A DNA stretch of 64,000 nt from assembly GCA_021413925.1 (NCBI GenBank), contig JAIOPL010000003.1, positions 36,557 through 100,556 on the forward strand, in the 5' to 3' direction. A program made the translations under genes and the position numbers. Under the pieces are notes generated by a model. That model was given only the letters and a program-made list of their open reading frames with translations, had not been told where the DNA came from and ran no database searches. Within the stretch, counting starts at the first letter, position 1, and every line of letters starts with the position of its first letter. The stretch is from Verrucomicrobiota bacterium (GTDB lineage: Bacteria > Verrucomicrobiota > Verrucomicrobiia > Chthoniobacterales > UBA6821). This document shows, one piece after another, positions 35,841 to 43,443 of this stretch.

Positions 35841-36908
35841 ATGCCCTCAATCCTCGTTACCGGCGGTGCCGGCTTCATCGGCTCCAATTTCGTGCTCGAC
35901 TGGATGTCCCGTGAACAAGACTCCATCATCAATCTCGATAAGCTGACCTATGCCGGGAATCTCCAGAACCTTGCTTCATTGGAGGGGAATCCCAGACACA
36001 CATTTGTCCGTGGTGACATCGGAGATGCCGAGTTGGCCGCCAGACTTCTCGCTGATCATAAGCCAAGAGCGATCGTGAACTTCGCCGCCGAGTCGCATGT
36101 CGACCGCTCGATTCATGGGCCTGCCGAGTTCATCGAGACGAACATTGTCGGCACCTTTCAGCTTCTGGAGGCAACCCGTGCCTACTGGAACAGCCTCAGC
36201 GACACGGATAAAAAAGCCTTCCGATTTCTCCATGTCTCCACTGATGAGGTCTATGGATCGCTATCACCGACTGATCCCGCATTCACTGAGACGAAGCAGT
36301 ACGAGCCGAATAGTCCCTACTCGGCCAGTAAGGCTGCCTCGGACCACCTTGTCCGCGCCTATCATCACACCTACGGCCTGCCGGTCCTGACAACGAATTG
36401 CTCGAACAACTACGGCCCCTACCACTTCCCTGAGAAGCTGATCCCTCTCGTCATTCACAACGCTCTTGCCGGCAAACCCCTCCCGATTTACGGAGATGGA
36501 CAGCAGGTCCGCGACTGGCTCTACGTGAAGGATCACGCCTCGGCCATCCGTCGTGTCCTTGAGTCTGGCAGGGTGGGGGAGACCTATAATGTCGGCGGCT
36601 GGAATGAGAAGCCGAACCTCGACGTGGTGCACACGCTCTGCGCGATCCTCGACGAGCTGTCACCTTGTGCCGATGGCAAGAGCTATGCGGAGCAGATCAC
36701 CTATGTCACGGATCGCCCGGGGCACGATCGGCGCTATGCGATCGATGCGACCAAGATCAACTGGGATCTAGGTTGGAAGCCAGCTGAGACCTTCGAGACC
36801 GGCATCCGCAAGACCGTGCAATGGTATCTCGACAATCAGGAGTGGGTGCAGAACATCACCACAGGTGCCTACAAGGACTGGGTCACCAAGCAGTATCAGA
36901 CTGAATAG
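35841..36908 (+). CDS. rfbB: dTDP-glucose 4,6-dehydratase
   Basis: The 355-residue SDR has [39 protein letters not shown] with the catalytic Asp/Glu region, [12 protein letters not shown] (Tyr-x3-Lys), [18 protein letters not shown] and [12 protein letters not shown]. It makes dTDP-4-keto-6-deoxyglucose, the second step of dTDP-rhamnose synthesis. rfbA and rfbC follow, each separated by a toxin-antitoxin-like cassette. Confidence 0.96.
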   Translation: MPSILVTGGAGFIGSNFVLDWMSREQDSIINLDKLTYAGNLQNLASLEGNPRHTFVRGDIGDAELAARLLADHKPRAIVNFAAESHVDRSIHGPAEFIETNIVGTFQLLEATRAYWNSLSDTDKKAFRFLHVSTDEVYGSLSPTDPAFTETKQYEPNSPYSASKAASDHLVRAYHHTYGLPVLTTNCSNNYGPYHFPEKLIPLVIHNALAGKPLPIYGDGQQVRDWLYVKDHASAIRRVLESGRVGETYNVGGWNEKPNLDVVHTLCAILDELSPCADGKSYAEQITYVTDRPGHDRRYAIDATKINWDLGWKPAETFETGIRKTVQWYLDNQEWVQNITTGAYKDWVTKQYQTE

Positions 36909-36914
36909 GGGTTT

Positions 36915-36931
36915 AGACTGTAGGCTGTTAG
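36915..36931 (+). repeat. Left inverted repeat of the 37.0-37.8 kb cassette
   Basis: AGACTGTAGGCTGTTAG is the exact inverse of the word at 37853-37869. The pair brackets the two-gene cassette at 37083-37798. A degenerate inner copy (CTAACAGTCTTCAGCCTAA) is at 37039-37057. Confidence 0.7.
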
Positions 36932-36995
36932 GCTATAGCAAATGAACCATATCATCATTCAGCCCCGGCCTTAAATCCTCCCCCTCTCTTTTCGC

Positions 36996-37032
36996 AGCTC
37001 TCGTCCCTCGACCTTCGACGCTCGACTTTTTT
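36996..37032 (+). repeat. CTCTCGAC-type spacer repeat
   Basis: AGCTCTCGTCCCTCGACCTT then CGACGCTCGAC and a T run lie between rfbB and the cassette. It is the same family as at 37811 on the other side. Confidence 0.6.
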
Positions 37033-37082
37033 CTCCCTCTAACAGTCTTCAGCCTAAATAGCTTCTCCCCTTTCACTTCGCT

Positions 37083-37526
37083 ATGCCTCTTCGGGAATTA
37101 AAAAATCCAAGTCAGATCGAAAGCTGGCTCATGGAATGGGGGAGTCAACTCACAGAATCAGGAAGCATGGTGCTGATCGGTTCTGGGGCTCTTTTGTGGC
37201 ATGCTGCACAGCGCAATCTTGAGTTGCCGCTTCCTGAAAACAGCATGGATGTCGACCCGGTCACGGAAAGCGAACAAGTGGCGTTACTTGGTTACGAGGC
37301 CATGATCGGCAGTGATTTTGAGAAAAGCCACGGATGGCATGTCAACCTCATGCCGATAGCCGTTCTTTCCGAGATGCCCGCTGATTGGAAATCCAGATCA
37401 TTTAGGAAAACCTATGGTCTGCTGGAAGTCATCGTGCCTTCTGTTGATGATCTCCTTATTCCTAAACTCAAGAGGGGAGAGCCCCGGGACAAAGCCCACG
37501 CAGAGTGGGCAAGGAAGGTGCTATGA
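37083..37526 (+). CDS. Nucleotidyltransferase-like protein (DUF6036/AbiEii-like candidate)
   Basis: The 147-residue protein has a nucleotidyltransferase-style start, SMVLIGSGALLWHAAQRN, followed by SMDVDPVTE, where the GS and DxD pattern would be the metal site, and VIVPSVDDLLIPKLKRG..RDKAHAEW, which is like the substrate-binding C-terminal part of DUF6036 and AbiEii-type proteins. Such proteins act as the toxin of type IV or type VII toxin-antitoxin pairs. The gene overlaps its partner by four bases. The family call is by eye and moderate. Confidence 0.5.
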   Translation: MPLRELKNPSQIESWLMEWGSQLTESGSMVLIGSGALLWHAAQRNLELPLPENSMDVDPVTESEQVALLGYEAMIGSDFEKSHGWHVNLMPIAVLSEMPADWKSRSFRKTYGLLEVIVPSVDDLLIPKLKRGEPRDKAHAEWARKVL

Positions 37527-37798
37527 GCATTTGGGGAAATTATCCAAACTATCAGGACATCGCCCGACTCGAGTATGGGCGCTTGCTTTGGAACTCTGGC
37601 GCGCGGTCACGACTGCTGGCCCACTGGTTGAATCCTGAGCATCCCTACGCAGAAAGATTCCGCGGCAAACGAGCCCTAGTGGAACGGATTTTGGAGTCAT
37701 CCCTCCCTGACGAGCAGCTTGATCATCAACTGCAGGCCGAGGGTCACAGCCTTCGCTCGATGATGCGTGAGATCCCACCTGTCTTCGGCAGTATCTAA
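37523..37798 (+). CDS. Small helical partner protein of the 37.1 kb cassette
   Basis: From the ATG overlapping the previous stop (37523-37526) this is a 91-residue, mainly helical protein with many charged residues (MSIWGNYPNYQDIARLEYGR near the start). I do not recognise the family. The tight coupling to a nucleotidyltransferase-like gene, and the isolated, repeat-bracketed position, suggest it is the second half of a toxin-antitoxin-type pair. Confidence 0.6.
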   Translation: MSIWGNYPNYQDIARLEYGRLLWNSGARSRLLAHWLNPEHPYAERFRGKRALVERILESSLPDEQLDHQLQAEGHSLRSMMREIPPVFGSI

Positions 37799-37810
37799 CT
37801 CTCTACTTTG

Positions 37811-37846
37811 AGCTCTCGCCTCTCGACCCTCGTTGCTGGGCTTTTT
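37811..37846 (+). repeat. CTCTCGAC-type spacer repeat
   Basis: AGCTCTCGCCTCTCGACCCT followed by CGTTGCTGGGC and a T run precede the right inverted repeat at 37853. Confidence 0.55.
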
Positions 37847-37852
37847 CTCCTC

Positions 37853-37869
37853 CTAACAGCCTACAGTCT
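37853..37869 (-). repeat. Right inverted repeat of the 37.0-37.8 kb cassette
   Basis: CTAACAGCCTACAGTCT is the exact reverse complement of 36915-36931. Confidence 0.7.
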
Positions 37870-37930
37870 ATCCCGCTACACCCCTTTCACTCCCCCCAAC
37901 TTCCATCTACCAACTCCCATATCCTAATCT

Positions 37931-38812
37931 ATGAATCGTAAAGGCATAGTTCTCGCCGGCGGATCCGGCTCCCGTCTCCATCCCCTCACTCTCGGCGTCA
38001 GCAAGCAGCTCATGCCTGTCTACGACAAGCCGATGATCTACTACCCGATCTCGGTTTTGATGCTCGCTGGGATTCGGGAGATTCTCATCATCTCTACGCC
38101 ACATGATCTGCCTTCATTTCGCAGACTCTTGGGGGACGGATCCCGCTACGGGGTACAATTCGAGTATGCCGAGCAACCCAGTCCCGATGGTCTTGCTCAA
38201 GCCTTCTTGATCGGTGCTGAGTTTTTGGCCGGAGCGCCCGCGGCCTTGGTACTGGGCGACAATCTCTTCTACGGGCACGATTTCACCGATACGCTGGCCG
38301 AGGCAAATGGAGATACAGAATGCGCTACCGTCTTTGGTTACGAAGTGGCGGATCCCTCCGCCTATGGAGTGGTGGAGTTTGATGCCAAGGGACAGGCGAT
38401 CTCCTTGGAGGAGAAGCCATCTCATCCCAAGAGCCACTTCGCCGTTCCCGGACTCTACTTCTACAGCTCCGACGTCGTGGAGATGGCGCGCGGTTTGAAG
38501 CCCTCTCCACGCGGAGAACTCGAGATCACCGACCTGAATCGCCTCTACCTCGAGGCAGGACGCCTTCAGGTTCAGAAGCTTGGCCGTGGGACGGCATGGC
38601 TTGATACCGGCACCCATGAGTCCCTACTCGAGGCCGCGGACTTCGTCCGGGCCATTCAGAACAGACAAGGGCTTCGTATCGCCTGCTTGGAGGAGATTGG
38701 ACTCCAAATGGGCTTCCTTGATGAGGAGGCCTTCGAGCGCTCCCTGGAGCCTCTGGGCAAATCTACTTACGGCACCTACCTCCGCGAGGTACTCAAGCGT
38801 CGGAAGAGGTAA
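37931..38812 (+). CDS. rfbA: Glucose-1-phosphate thymidylyltransferase
   Basis: The 293-residue protein has the complete RfbA signature: [20 protein letters not shown], the catalytic [20 protein letters not shown] stretch, [32 protein letters not shown] and [13 protein letters not shown]. It makes dTDP-glucose. It is cut off from rfbB and rfbC by unrelated cassettes, though it keeps its orientation. The stop precedes a vapBC promoter by one base. Confidence 0.96.
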   Translation: MNRKGIVLAGGSGSRLHPLTLGVSKQLMPVYDKPMIYYPISVLMLAGIREILIISTPHDLPSFRRLLGDGSRYGVQFEYAEQPSPDGLAQAFLIGAEFLAGAPAALVLGDNLFYGHDFTDTLAEANGDTECATVFGYEVADPSAYGVVEFDAKGQAISLEEKPSHPKSHFAVPGLYFYSSDVVEMARGLKPSPRGELEITDLNRLYLEAGRLQVQKLGRGTAWLDTGTHESLLEAADFVRAIQNRQGLRIACLEEIGLQMGFLDEEAFERSLEPLGKSTYGTYLREVLKRRKR

Positions 38813-38813
38813 C

Positions 38814-38842
38814 TTGACATCTGATGCGTTATGCGTTAGCAT
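38814..38842 (+). promoter_or_regulatory. Promoter/operator of vapBC module 1
   Basis: TTGACA (38814-38819) and TAGCAT (38837-38842) are 17 bases apart. An inverted repeat GATGC...GCATC overlaps the -10 box, which suits autorepression by the antitoxin. Transcription should begin about 38849, essentially at the antitoxin ATG (38851). Confidence 0.65.
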
Positions 38843-38850
38843 CATACATC

Positions 38851-39084
38851 ATGAGGACTACCATTGATATTGAGTCTCCTATTCTAGAGGAGTTGAAAAG
38901 AGTCCAGCAAGAGGAGGGCGTGTCCCTGGGGAAATTGGCATCCCGTCTCTTGGCAGACGCCTTGGCTTTTCGTAATAACAGAACAACGGGACCGGCTAGG
39001 CTTGTATGGAATACCGGTCGCATGGGAGCGCTAATTGATCTTAGCGATAAGGATGCTGTGTATCGAATTTTGGATAAACAATGA
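38851..39084 (+). CDS. Antitoxin of vapBC module 1 (ribbon-helix-helix)
   Basis: The 77-residue protein begins MRTTIDIESPILEELKR, a ribbon-helix-helix strand plus helix, and a second helix VSLGKLASRLLADAL follows. The C-terminal part (GRMGALIDLSDKDAVYRIL) should wrap the toxin. The longer frame to 38824 runs into the promoter, so 38851 is chosen. Its TGA overlaps the toxin ATG. Confidence 0.85.
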   Translation: MRTTIDIESPILEELKRVQQEEGVSLGKLASRLLADALAFRNNRTTGPARLVWNTGRMGALIDLSDKDAVYRILDKQ

Positions 39085-39521
39085 GCTATTCGATTGATAC
39101 GAATATCCTCCTCTATGCTTCTGATCAGGAGTCGGTTCACCATCAAAAAGCGAAGCAATTCATGGAGAGCAGGGGAGATGACCCGGATTTGCTTTGCCTG
39201 ACTTGGGGCATCCTCATGGGCTACCAGAGAATAGCAACCCACCCCTCTATTTTCAGAAACCCGCTAAGTGCCCAACAGGCTTGGGAAAATGTAGAAAGCC
39301 TCTTGTCTCTCCCGCGTTGCCGAGTGACCGGCGAGCAGGAGGGATTCGCGGGGGAATACGCCCAGTTATCCAACTTGGTTGGGGTGAAGGGAAATCTTGT
39401 CCCCGATGCACACCTGGCTGTGATTCTAAAACAGCATGGCGTTTTGAGAATTTACACTGCCGATTCAGACTTCCGGAAGTTCGACTTCATGGAAGTGATC
39501 AACCCCTTGAGTGGCAACTAA
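39081..39521 (+). CDS. vapC: PIN-domain toxin VapC, module 1
   Basis: The 146-residue protein has the PIN acidic set: Asp in MSYSIDTNILLYAS, Glu/Asp around CLTWGILMGY, Asp in VPDAHLAVILK and Asp in YTADSDFRKF. PIN toxins cleave RNA, most often tRNA or rRNA. It is coupled to its antitoxin by ATGA. The usual Glu of the second position is not obvious, so activity is a little less certain. Confidence 0.85.
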   Translation: MSYSIDTNILLYASDQESVHHQKAKQFMESRGDDPDLLCLTWGILMGYQRIATHPSIFRNPLSAQQAWENVESLLSLPRCRVTGEQEGFAGEYAQLSNLVGVKGNLVPDAHLAVILKQHGVLRIYTADSDFRKFDFMEVINPLSGN

Positions 39522-39590
39522 TCCGTTCCACTTATCCGACGGTTTCATTACTCATTCAGGTTTCAACTTTCAGGTTTCATCCTTCTCTCT

Positions 39591-40142
39591 ATGATCAAAT
39601 TCCCTACTAAAATCCATGACGCCTTCCTCCTCAAGCCCAAGGTCTTCGGCGACGCCCGAGGCTTCTTCCTCGAGTCGTGGAATAGGGACACCTTCCGGGA
39701 CCTTGGCATCGATGCCGACTTTGTGCAGGACAACCATAGCCGCTCCGCGCGTCATGTCCTCCGAGGCCTCCACTACCAAGCTGGAGCCGCAGCACAGGGG
39801 AAGCTCGTCTGGGTGACTTCTGGTACTGTCTTCGATGTTCTGGTTGATCTCCGGCAAAGCTCGCCGACTTTCGGCTTTTGGGACGGCTACAGGCTCACGG
39901 CAGAAGTTCACGAGCGTCTCTGGGTTCCTCCTGGATGCGCTCATGGATTCCTAGTGGTGAGTGAAATCGCCGACTTCCACTACAAGGTCTCCTCACCCTA
40001 CTCTCCATCTGACGAACGCTCCCTCCGTTGGGATGATCCAACGCTCTCCATCACATGGCCGCTTGATATCGGCATCTCACCACTCGTATCACAGAAGGAC
40101 GCCATCGCGGCTTCCTTTGAGGACTGTGAGAAATACGATTAG
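39591..40142 (+). CDS. rfbC: dTDP-4-dehydrorhamnose 3,5-epimerase
   Basis: The 183-residue cupin has DARGFFLESWNRDTF, FVQDNHSRSARHVLRGLHYQ with the catalytic His, GTVFDVLVDLRQSSPTFG, and VPPGCAHGFLVVSE, all typical of RfbC. The next enzyme, RfbD reductase, is not encoded in the window. Directly downstream is wzm. Confidence 0.95.
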   Translation: MIKFPTKIHDAFLLKPKVFGDARGFFLESWNRDTFRDLGIDADFVQDNHSRSARHVLRGLHYQAGAAAQGKLVWVTSGTVFDVLVDLRQSSPTFGFWDGYRLTAEVHERLWVPPGCAHGFLVVSEIADFHYKVSSPYSPSDERSLRWDDPTLSITWPLDIGISPLVSQKDAIAASFEDCEKYD

Positions 40143-40219
40143 GATCAGCTTGGAACTGAGGCCTTTTTTTCTAAGTACCAAAAGCGCCCAAGGCCTAAAT
40201 CCCTAAAGTCTCACTTTTC

Positions 40220-40987
40220 ATGACTTCAAACCTAGCCTACCAGTGGCGTCTCTTTACTACGCTGACTTGGACAAACTTCAAGATGCGCTACTACGGCAGC
40301 ATCTTGGGCTACGTCTGGTCTCTTCTGAAGCCGCTTGCAATGTTCGGCGTTCTCTACATCGTCTTCACGGTGGTGATGAAGCAGTCGGCCCCTCACTACA
40401 AACTCTTCCTTCTGCTTGGAATCATCATCTGGGACTTCTTCGTACAAGGAACCATGGCTGGAATGAATGGCTTCATCGGCAACTATCAGATGATTAGAAA
40501 GGTCTATCTTCCTCGGATCATTCTTGTCATGGCAGCTGTCTCCGGTGCCTTTATCGGTTTTTTCTTCAACCTGATCGTTTTTCTGGTCTTTGCACTCCTT
40601 GATGGGGTCGACTGGTCGCTTCGGATGCTTTGGTTCATCCCCCTTGTTATCGCCCTCTACCTTCTGGTCATGGGGATAGGCCTTATCCTCAGTATCGTGG
40701 TGGTGAAGGTGCGCGATACCCTGAGTCTGTGGGAAGTGGTGACCCAGTTGGGGTTCTGGTTCACCCCAGTGATGTATCCCATGAGCAATGTGCCTGAGAA
40801 ATACCGTTTCTTTGAATTTCTGAATCCCATGAGCGGTATTCTGGAGTATTCCCGCTATGTCCTGATTGGACTCGGCGGGCTGAGCAAGCTCGGATACTGC
40901 TATGTGCTTGGAGTTAGCCTGCTCGTCTTTTTCTTGGGAATTGCTGTCTTTAAATGGAAAGAAGGCGAGATGGTAGAGGATCTCTAG
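40220..40987 (+). CDS. wzm: Polysaccharide ABC exporter, membrane subunit (Wzm)
   Basis: The 255-residue ABC-2 type permease has six hydrophobic segments and the family start WTNFKMRYYGSILGYVWSLL, with LGFWFTPVMYPMSNVPEKYR near the last third. It should export a finished, lipid-linked polysaccharide with Wzt. Its partner lies 2.8 kb downstream, separated by three toxin-antitoxin modules. Confidence 0.93.
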   Translation: MTSNLAYQWRLFTTLTWTNFKMRYYGSILGYVWSLLKPLAMFGVLYIVFTVVMKQSAPHYKLFLLLGIIIWDFFVQGTMAGMNGFIGNYQMIRKVYLPRIILVMAAVSGAFIGFFFNLIVFLVFALLDGVDWSLRMLWFIPLVIALYLLVMGIGLILSIVVVKVRDTLSLWEVVTQLGFWFTPVMYPMSNVPEKYRFFEFLNPMSGILEYSRYVLIGLGGLSKLGYCYVLGVSLLVFFLGIAVFKWKEGEMVEDL

Positions 40988-41071
40988 TCGCGAAGCGACT
41001 AGAAGAGGTATTTAGGAGTTCGCTTTTAGGAATTAGGATGAGAGATTACAAAATACTCAAGGTATCGGAAC

Positions 41072-41099
41072 TTGCATCGATGAATAAACGGAATACAAT
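41072..41099 (+). promoter_or_regulatory. Promoter of the MazE-like/PIN module
   Basis: TTGCAT (41072-41077) and TACAAT (41094-41099) are 16 bases apart. GCATCGATG and TGTATCGATATG around them are related words that may be operator half-sites. The start of transcription would be about six bases before the antitoxin ATG at 41112. Confidence 0.6.
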
Positions 41100-41111
41100 T
41101 TATGTATCGAT

Positions 41112-41318
41112 ATGAATACCGTAACCGTTTCTCCAAAGTTTCAAGTAGTGATTCCCCGTCAGATCCGCAAGCGGATGGGCTTGGAGCCTGGGATGCGACT
41201 GCATGTTTTCAACCATGACGACCGCGTGGAGTTCATTCCTGTGCGCTCGCCCAAGTCCATGAGAGGATTCCTAAAGGGTATGGATACAACCATTGAGAGA
41301 GAGGAAGATCGCCTGTGA
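41112..41318 (+). CDS. AbrB/MazE-type antitoxin, module 2
   Basis: The 68-residue protein has the SpoVT/AbrB swapped-hairpin fold: NTVTVSPKFQVVIPRQIRKR MGLEPGMRL in sequence, ending with RGFLKGMDTTIEREEDRL, the tail that binds PIN toxins. It overlaps the GTG of the toxin gene (GTGA). Confidence 0.92.
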   Translation: MNTVTVSPKFQVVIPRQIRKRMGLEPGMRLHVFNHDDRVEFIPVRSPKSMRGFLKGMDTTIEREEDRL

Positions 41319-41674
41319 ATGTGGTCGATTCCTCTGCTTGGCTGGAATATCTGGCGGGCACAGATCGAGCTGCACTTTTCGCCGAGGCAATTGAGGATAC
41401 TGATAGACTCATTGTTCCTGTAATATCGATCTACGAAGTCTACAAAAAAGTTCTCAGAGACAAAGGTGAGGATATGGCCGCGCAAGTATTTGGTGTGATG
41501 AGTTTGGGGAGGGTTATCGAACTAGATGCCACCTTGGCCCTGGAGTCGGCTGGACTTCCCTTTCCCTTGGCGGACAGCATCATCTACGCAACGGCGCTGC
41601 GCCATGAGGCATTGCTCTGGACGCAGGATGCTCATTTTGAGGGGGTCAACGGAGTGCGGTACTTCAGGAAATAG
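41315..41674 (+). CDS. vapC: PIN-domain toxin, module 2
   Basis: The GTG-started 119-residue PIN protein has Asp in MNVVDSSAWLEYL, Glu in VISIYEVYKKVL, Asp in FPLADSIIYATAL and Asp in WTQDAHFEG, which is the full acidic quartet. It pairs with an AbrB-type antitoxin instead of a ribbon-helix-helix one, so it is of independent origin from module 1. Confidence 0.93.
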   Translation: MNVVDSSAWLEYLAGTDRAALFAEAIEDTDRLIVPVISIYEVYKKVLRDKGEDMAAQVFGVMSLGRVIELDATLALESAGLPFPLADSIIYATALRHEALLWTQDAHFEGVNGVRYFRK

Positions 41675-41960
41675 ATCCCTTCCGACCTCCACCCCCACGA
41701 TCCTCCATTCACTCTCAAGCTCTCCTCTTTCACTTTCGCACTTTTTACCGCCTCCTGCTAGCTCTCGACTCTCGTCCTTCGTCTCTCGACTCAGTTTTTT
41801 AGCCTCCCGCTTTCCTTCACCTCGGCATACCTTTCCACTTTTTACCTTTAACCTTTTACTGCCCCCAAGTGGCTCTCGACCTCTCGACCTCTCGTCGCTC
41901 GACTCCGCCATTTTCCCTTTAACTTTCTGGGTCATATTATTATTGCGTACAGAGAAGAAA
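41675..41960. other. Repeat-filled spacer between modules 2 and 3
   Basis: The 286 bases are almost entirely pyrimidine-rich on the plus strand. They contain two clear CTCTCGAC-type copies at 41757-41805 (including GACTCAGTTTTTTAGCC) and 41871-41910. A 148-codon frame at 41526-41972 (rich in Ser, Pro and Leu) is an artefact of this composition. Confidence 0.65.
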
Positions 41961-41989
41961 TTGACGAAATGATGCTGTGATGTTATGAT
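41961..41989 (+). promoter_or_regulatory. Promoter of vapBC module 3
   Basis: TTGACG (41961-41966) and TATGAT (41984-41989) are 17 bases apart. The antitoxin ATG is at 41996, where transcription should start, so the message is predicted to be leaderless. Confidence 0.7.
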
Positions 41990-41995
41990 GCGAAA

Positions 41996-42226
41996 ATGAG
42001 AACAACGCTTGAAATTGAAGATGATGTCTTGGAGGTGGCTAAAGATGTCGCCCGGCATCAATGTCTGAGCCTCGGGAAGGCAGTTTCACTCTTGATCCGC
42101 AAGGGAATACACTCCCCACAACGACAGCAGAAGGAAGTAGTTCGCAATGGGCTTCGGGTGGTAACCAGATCTCAGGATGCAGCGCCAGTAACATTGGAGA
42201 TGGTCAATCAACTCAGGGACGAATGA
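41996..42226 (+). CDS. Antitoxin of vapBC module 3 (ribbon-helix-helix)
   Basis: The 76-residue protein starts MRTTLEIEDDVLEVAKDVAR, followed by LSLGKAVSLLIRKG, giving the strand-helix-helix of RHH antitoxins, and a C-terminal toxin-binding tail (LRVVTRSQDAAPVTLEMV). It overlaps the toxin start by four bases. Confidence 0.88.
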   Translation: MRTTLEIEDDVLEVAKDVARHQCLSLGKAVSLLIRKGIHSPQRQQKEVVRNGLRVVTRSQDAAPVTLEMVNQLRDE

Positions 42227-42672
42227 GTCGCGAGATCAAGTTTCTGTTGGATGTAAATACCCTTGTGGCCCTCTTCGACGAGGCTCACATCCACCATTTT
42301 GCAGCCCATGCATGGTTTTCTCAATACGGAGCCCATGGATGGGCCACATGCCCGATTACAGAGAATGGAATATTGAGAATCCTCTCACATCCCGCCTATC
42401 CGAACTCTCCACTCCCGATGGCGGAACTGGCCGACCGCCTTGAGGAATTCAAGAAGGCATCAAGGGAGCACTCCTTCTGGAGCAATGATTACTCATTGTC
42501 CGAATGGCTTTCTGATAAGAGGCTAACAATTGGATCTGCTCATTCCACGGATGCTTACCTACTAAACCTTTGTAAGAGAAACAAAGGGGTGCTTGCCACC
42601 TTTGACCGTCGCATCAAGCCCTCACTTATTGGAGAAAAATCAGATGGATGTTTGGAATACATTCCTACTTAA
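42223..42672 (+). CDS. vapC: PIN-domain toxin VapC, module 3
   Basis: From the ATG at 42223 the 149-residue protein has Asp in KFLLDVNTLVALFDE, Glu in CPITENGILRIL, Asp in HSTDAYLLNLCK and Asp in LATFDRRIK, the complete PIN quartet. The frame continues upstream to 42061 but only as a shadow of the antitoxin gene. The family with HHFAAHAWF resembles the VapC group common in cyanobacteria and mycobacteria. Confidence 0.92.
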   Translation: MSREIKFLLDVNTLVALFDEAHIHHFAAHAWFSQYGAHGWATCPITENGILRILSHPAYPNSPLPMAELADRLEEFKKASREHSFWSNDYSLSEWLSDKRLTIGSAHSTDAYLLNLCKRNKGVLATFDRRIKPSLIGEKSDGCLEYIPT

Positions 42673-42705
42673 AATCCAGCCTACTGCACTCTAAAGGAGT
42701 AAATA

Positions 42706-42735
42706 TTGACAACAGAATAATGTTGGCATCATATT
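42706..42735 (+). promoter_or_regulatory. Promoter of vapBC module 4
   Basis: TTGACA (42706-42711) is followed after 17-18 bases by a weak -10 (TCATAT or CATATT at 42729-42735). The antitoxin ATG at 42742 is at the expected transcription start. The repeated word GGCAT at 42725 and 42738 may mark an operator. Confidence 0.55.
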
Positions 42736-42741
42736 GATGGC

Positions 42742-42999
42742 ATGACCAGAACGCAAATCCAGCTTCCTGAGCCTCTCTTCCTTCAAATCAAGAGGATCGC
42801 GAGTGCCCGTGATTGGTCTGTCGCAGAGCTTATCCGACGCGGGATGGAAGCGTACGTGAAGACAATGCCGGAAGCCGAACCTCAGAAAGGAAGTTGGAGT
42901 ATGCCCGTGCTTCGCGGGAGTGGGGGGCATCTTATGGATCCGGCAAAGGCCTGTTCCGAGGCTAATGCGATAGAGAGTCGCCATCTGGATCATCAATAA
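42742..42999 (+). CDS. Antitoxin of vapBC module 4 (ribbon-helix-helix)
   Basis: The 85-residue protein starts MTRTQIQLPEPLFLQIKRIA and continues WSVAELIRRGMEAYVKTMP, a clear RHH pattern. The tail ends in SRHLDHQ. Its TAA directly abuts the toxin ATG with no overlap. Confidence 0.87.
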   Translation: MTRTQIQLPEPLFLQIKRIASARDWSVAELIRRGMEAYVKTMPEAEPQKGSWSMPVLRGSGGHLMDPAKACSEANAIESRHLDHQ

Positions 43000-43443
43000 A
43001 TGCTCTCCGCTGATACCAACCTCTTTGTTCATGCGGCCGATCCCGATTCAGCTCAGCATAGCGCGGCCAGGAGTTTCTTTGATGACATCGAGTACACGGA
43101 CGAGGAGTTTGTACTCTGCGAGCTCGTTCTGGTTGAGCTCTACATGCTTCTACGCAACCCGGCTGTCTTTGCGAGACCCTATACCGCGCTAGAGTCCGCT
43201 TCCTACTGTCTTGAGCTGAAGAAGAATCCATCCTGGAGGTGCGTCGATTACGATCCCGCTGTTTCAAAGAAGCTTTGGGACTACGCGACTGAGACCAAGG
43301 CCGGCTATAGACACATCATCGATGCACGCTTGGCCTTCACTCTCCAACATCATGGAGTGGATCGATTTGCCACCGTAAACCAAAAAGATTTCAAGGGATT
43401 TGGCTTCAAGGAAGTTTGGAACCCCTTGGCACTTGGAGTTTGA
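43000..43443 (+). CDS. vapC: PIN-domain toxin VapC, module 4
   Basis: The 147-residue protein has Asp in MLSADTNLFVHAAD, Glu in ELVLVELYMLL, Asp in HIIDARLAFTL and a final VNQKDFKGFGF. It is related in layout to module 1 (same length, same closing EV.NPL). The two could be diverged paralogues. Confidence 0.9.
   Translation: MLSADTNLFVHAADPDSAQHSAARSFFDDIEYTDEEFVLCELVLVELYMLLRNPAVFARPYTALESASYCLELKKNPSWRCVDYDPAVSKKLWDYATETKAGYRHIIDARLAFTLQHHGVDRFATVNQKDFKGFGFKEVWNPLALGV

Noticed and set aside
41757..41910. CRISPR array
   Set aside because: The repeated CTCTCGAC words are short and irregularly spaced, with no constant repeat length or unique spacers, and no cas genes are present.
41526..41972. 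A 148-codon Ser/Pro/Leu-rich frame
   Set aside because: It is an alternative frame of the PIN gene continued through pyrimidine-rich spacer repeats.
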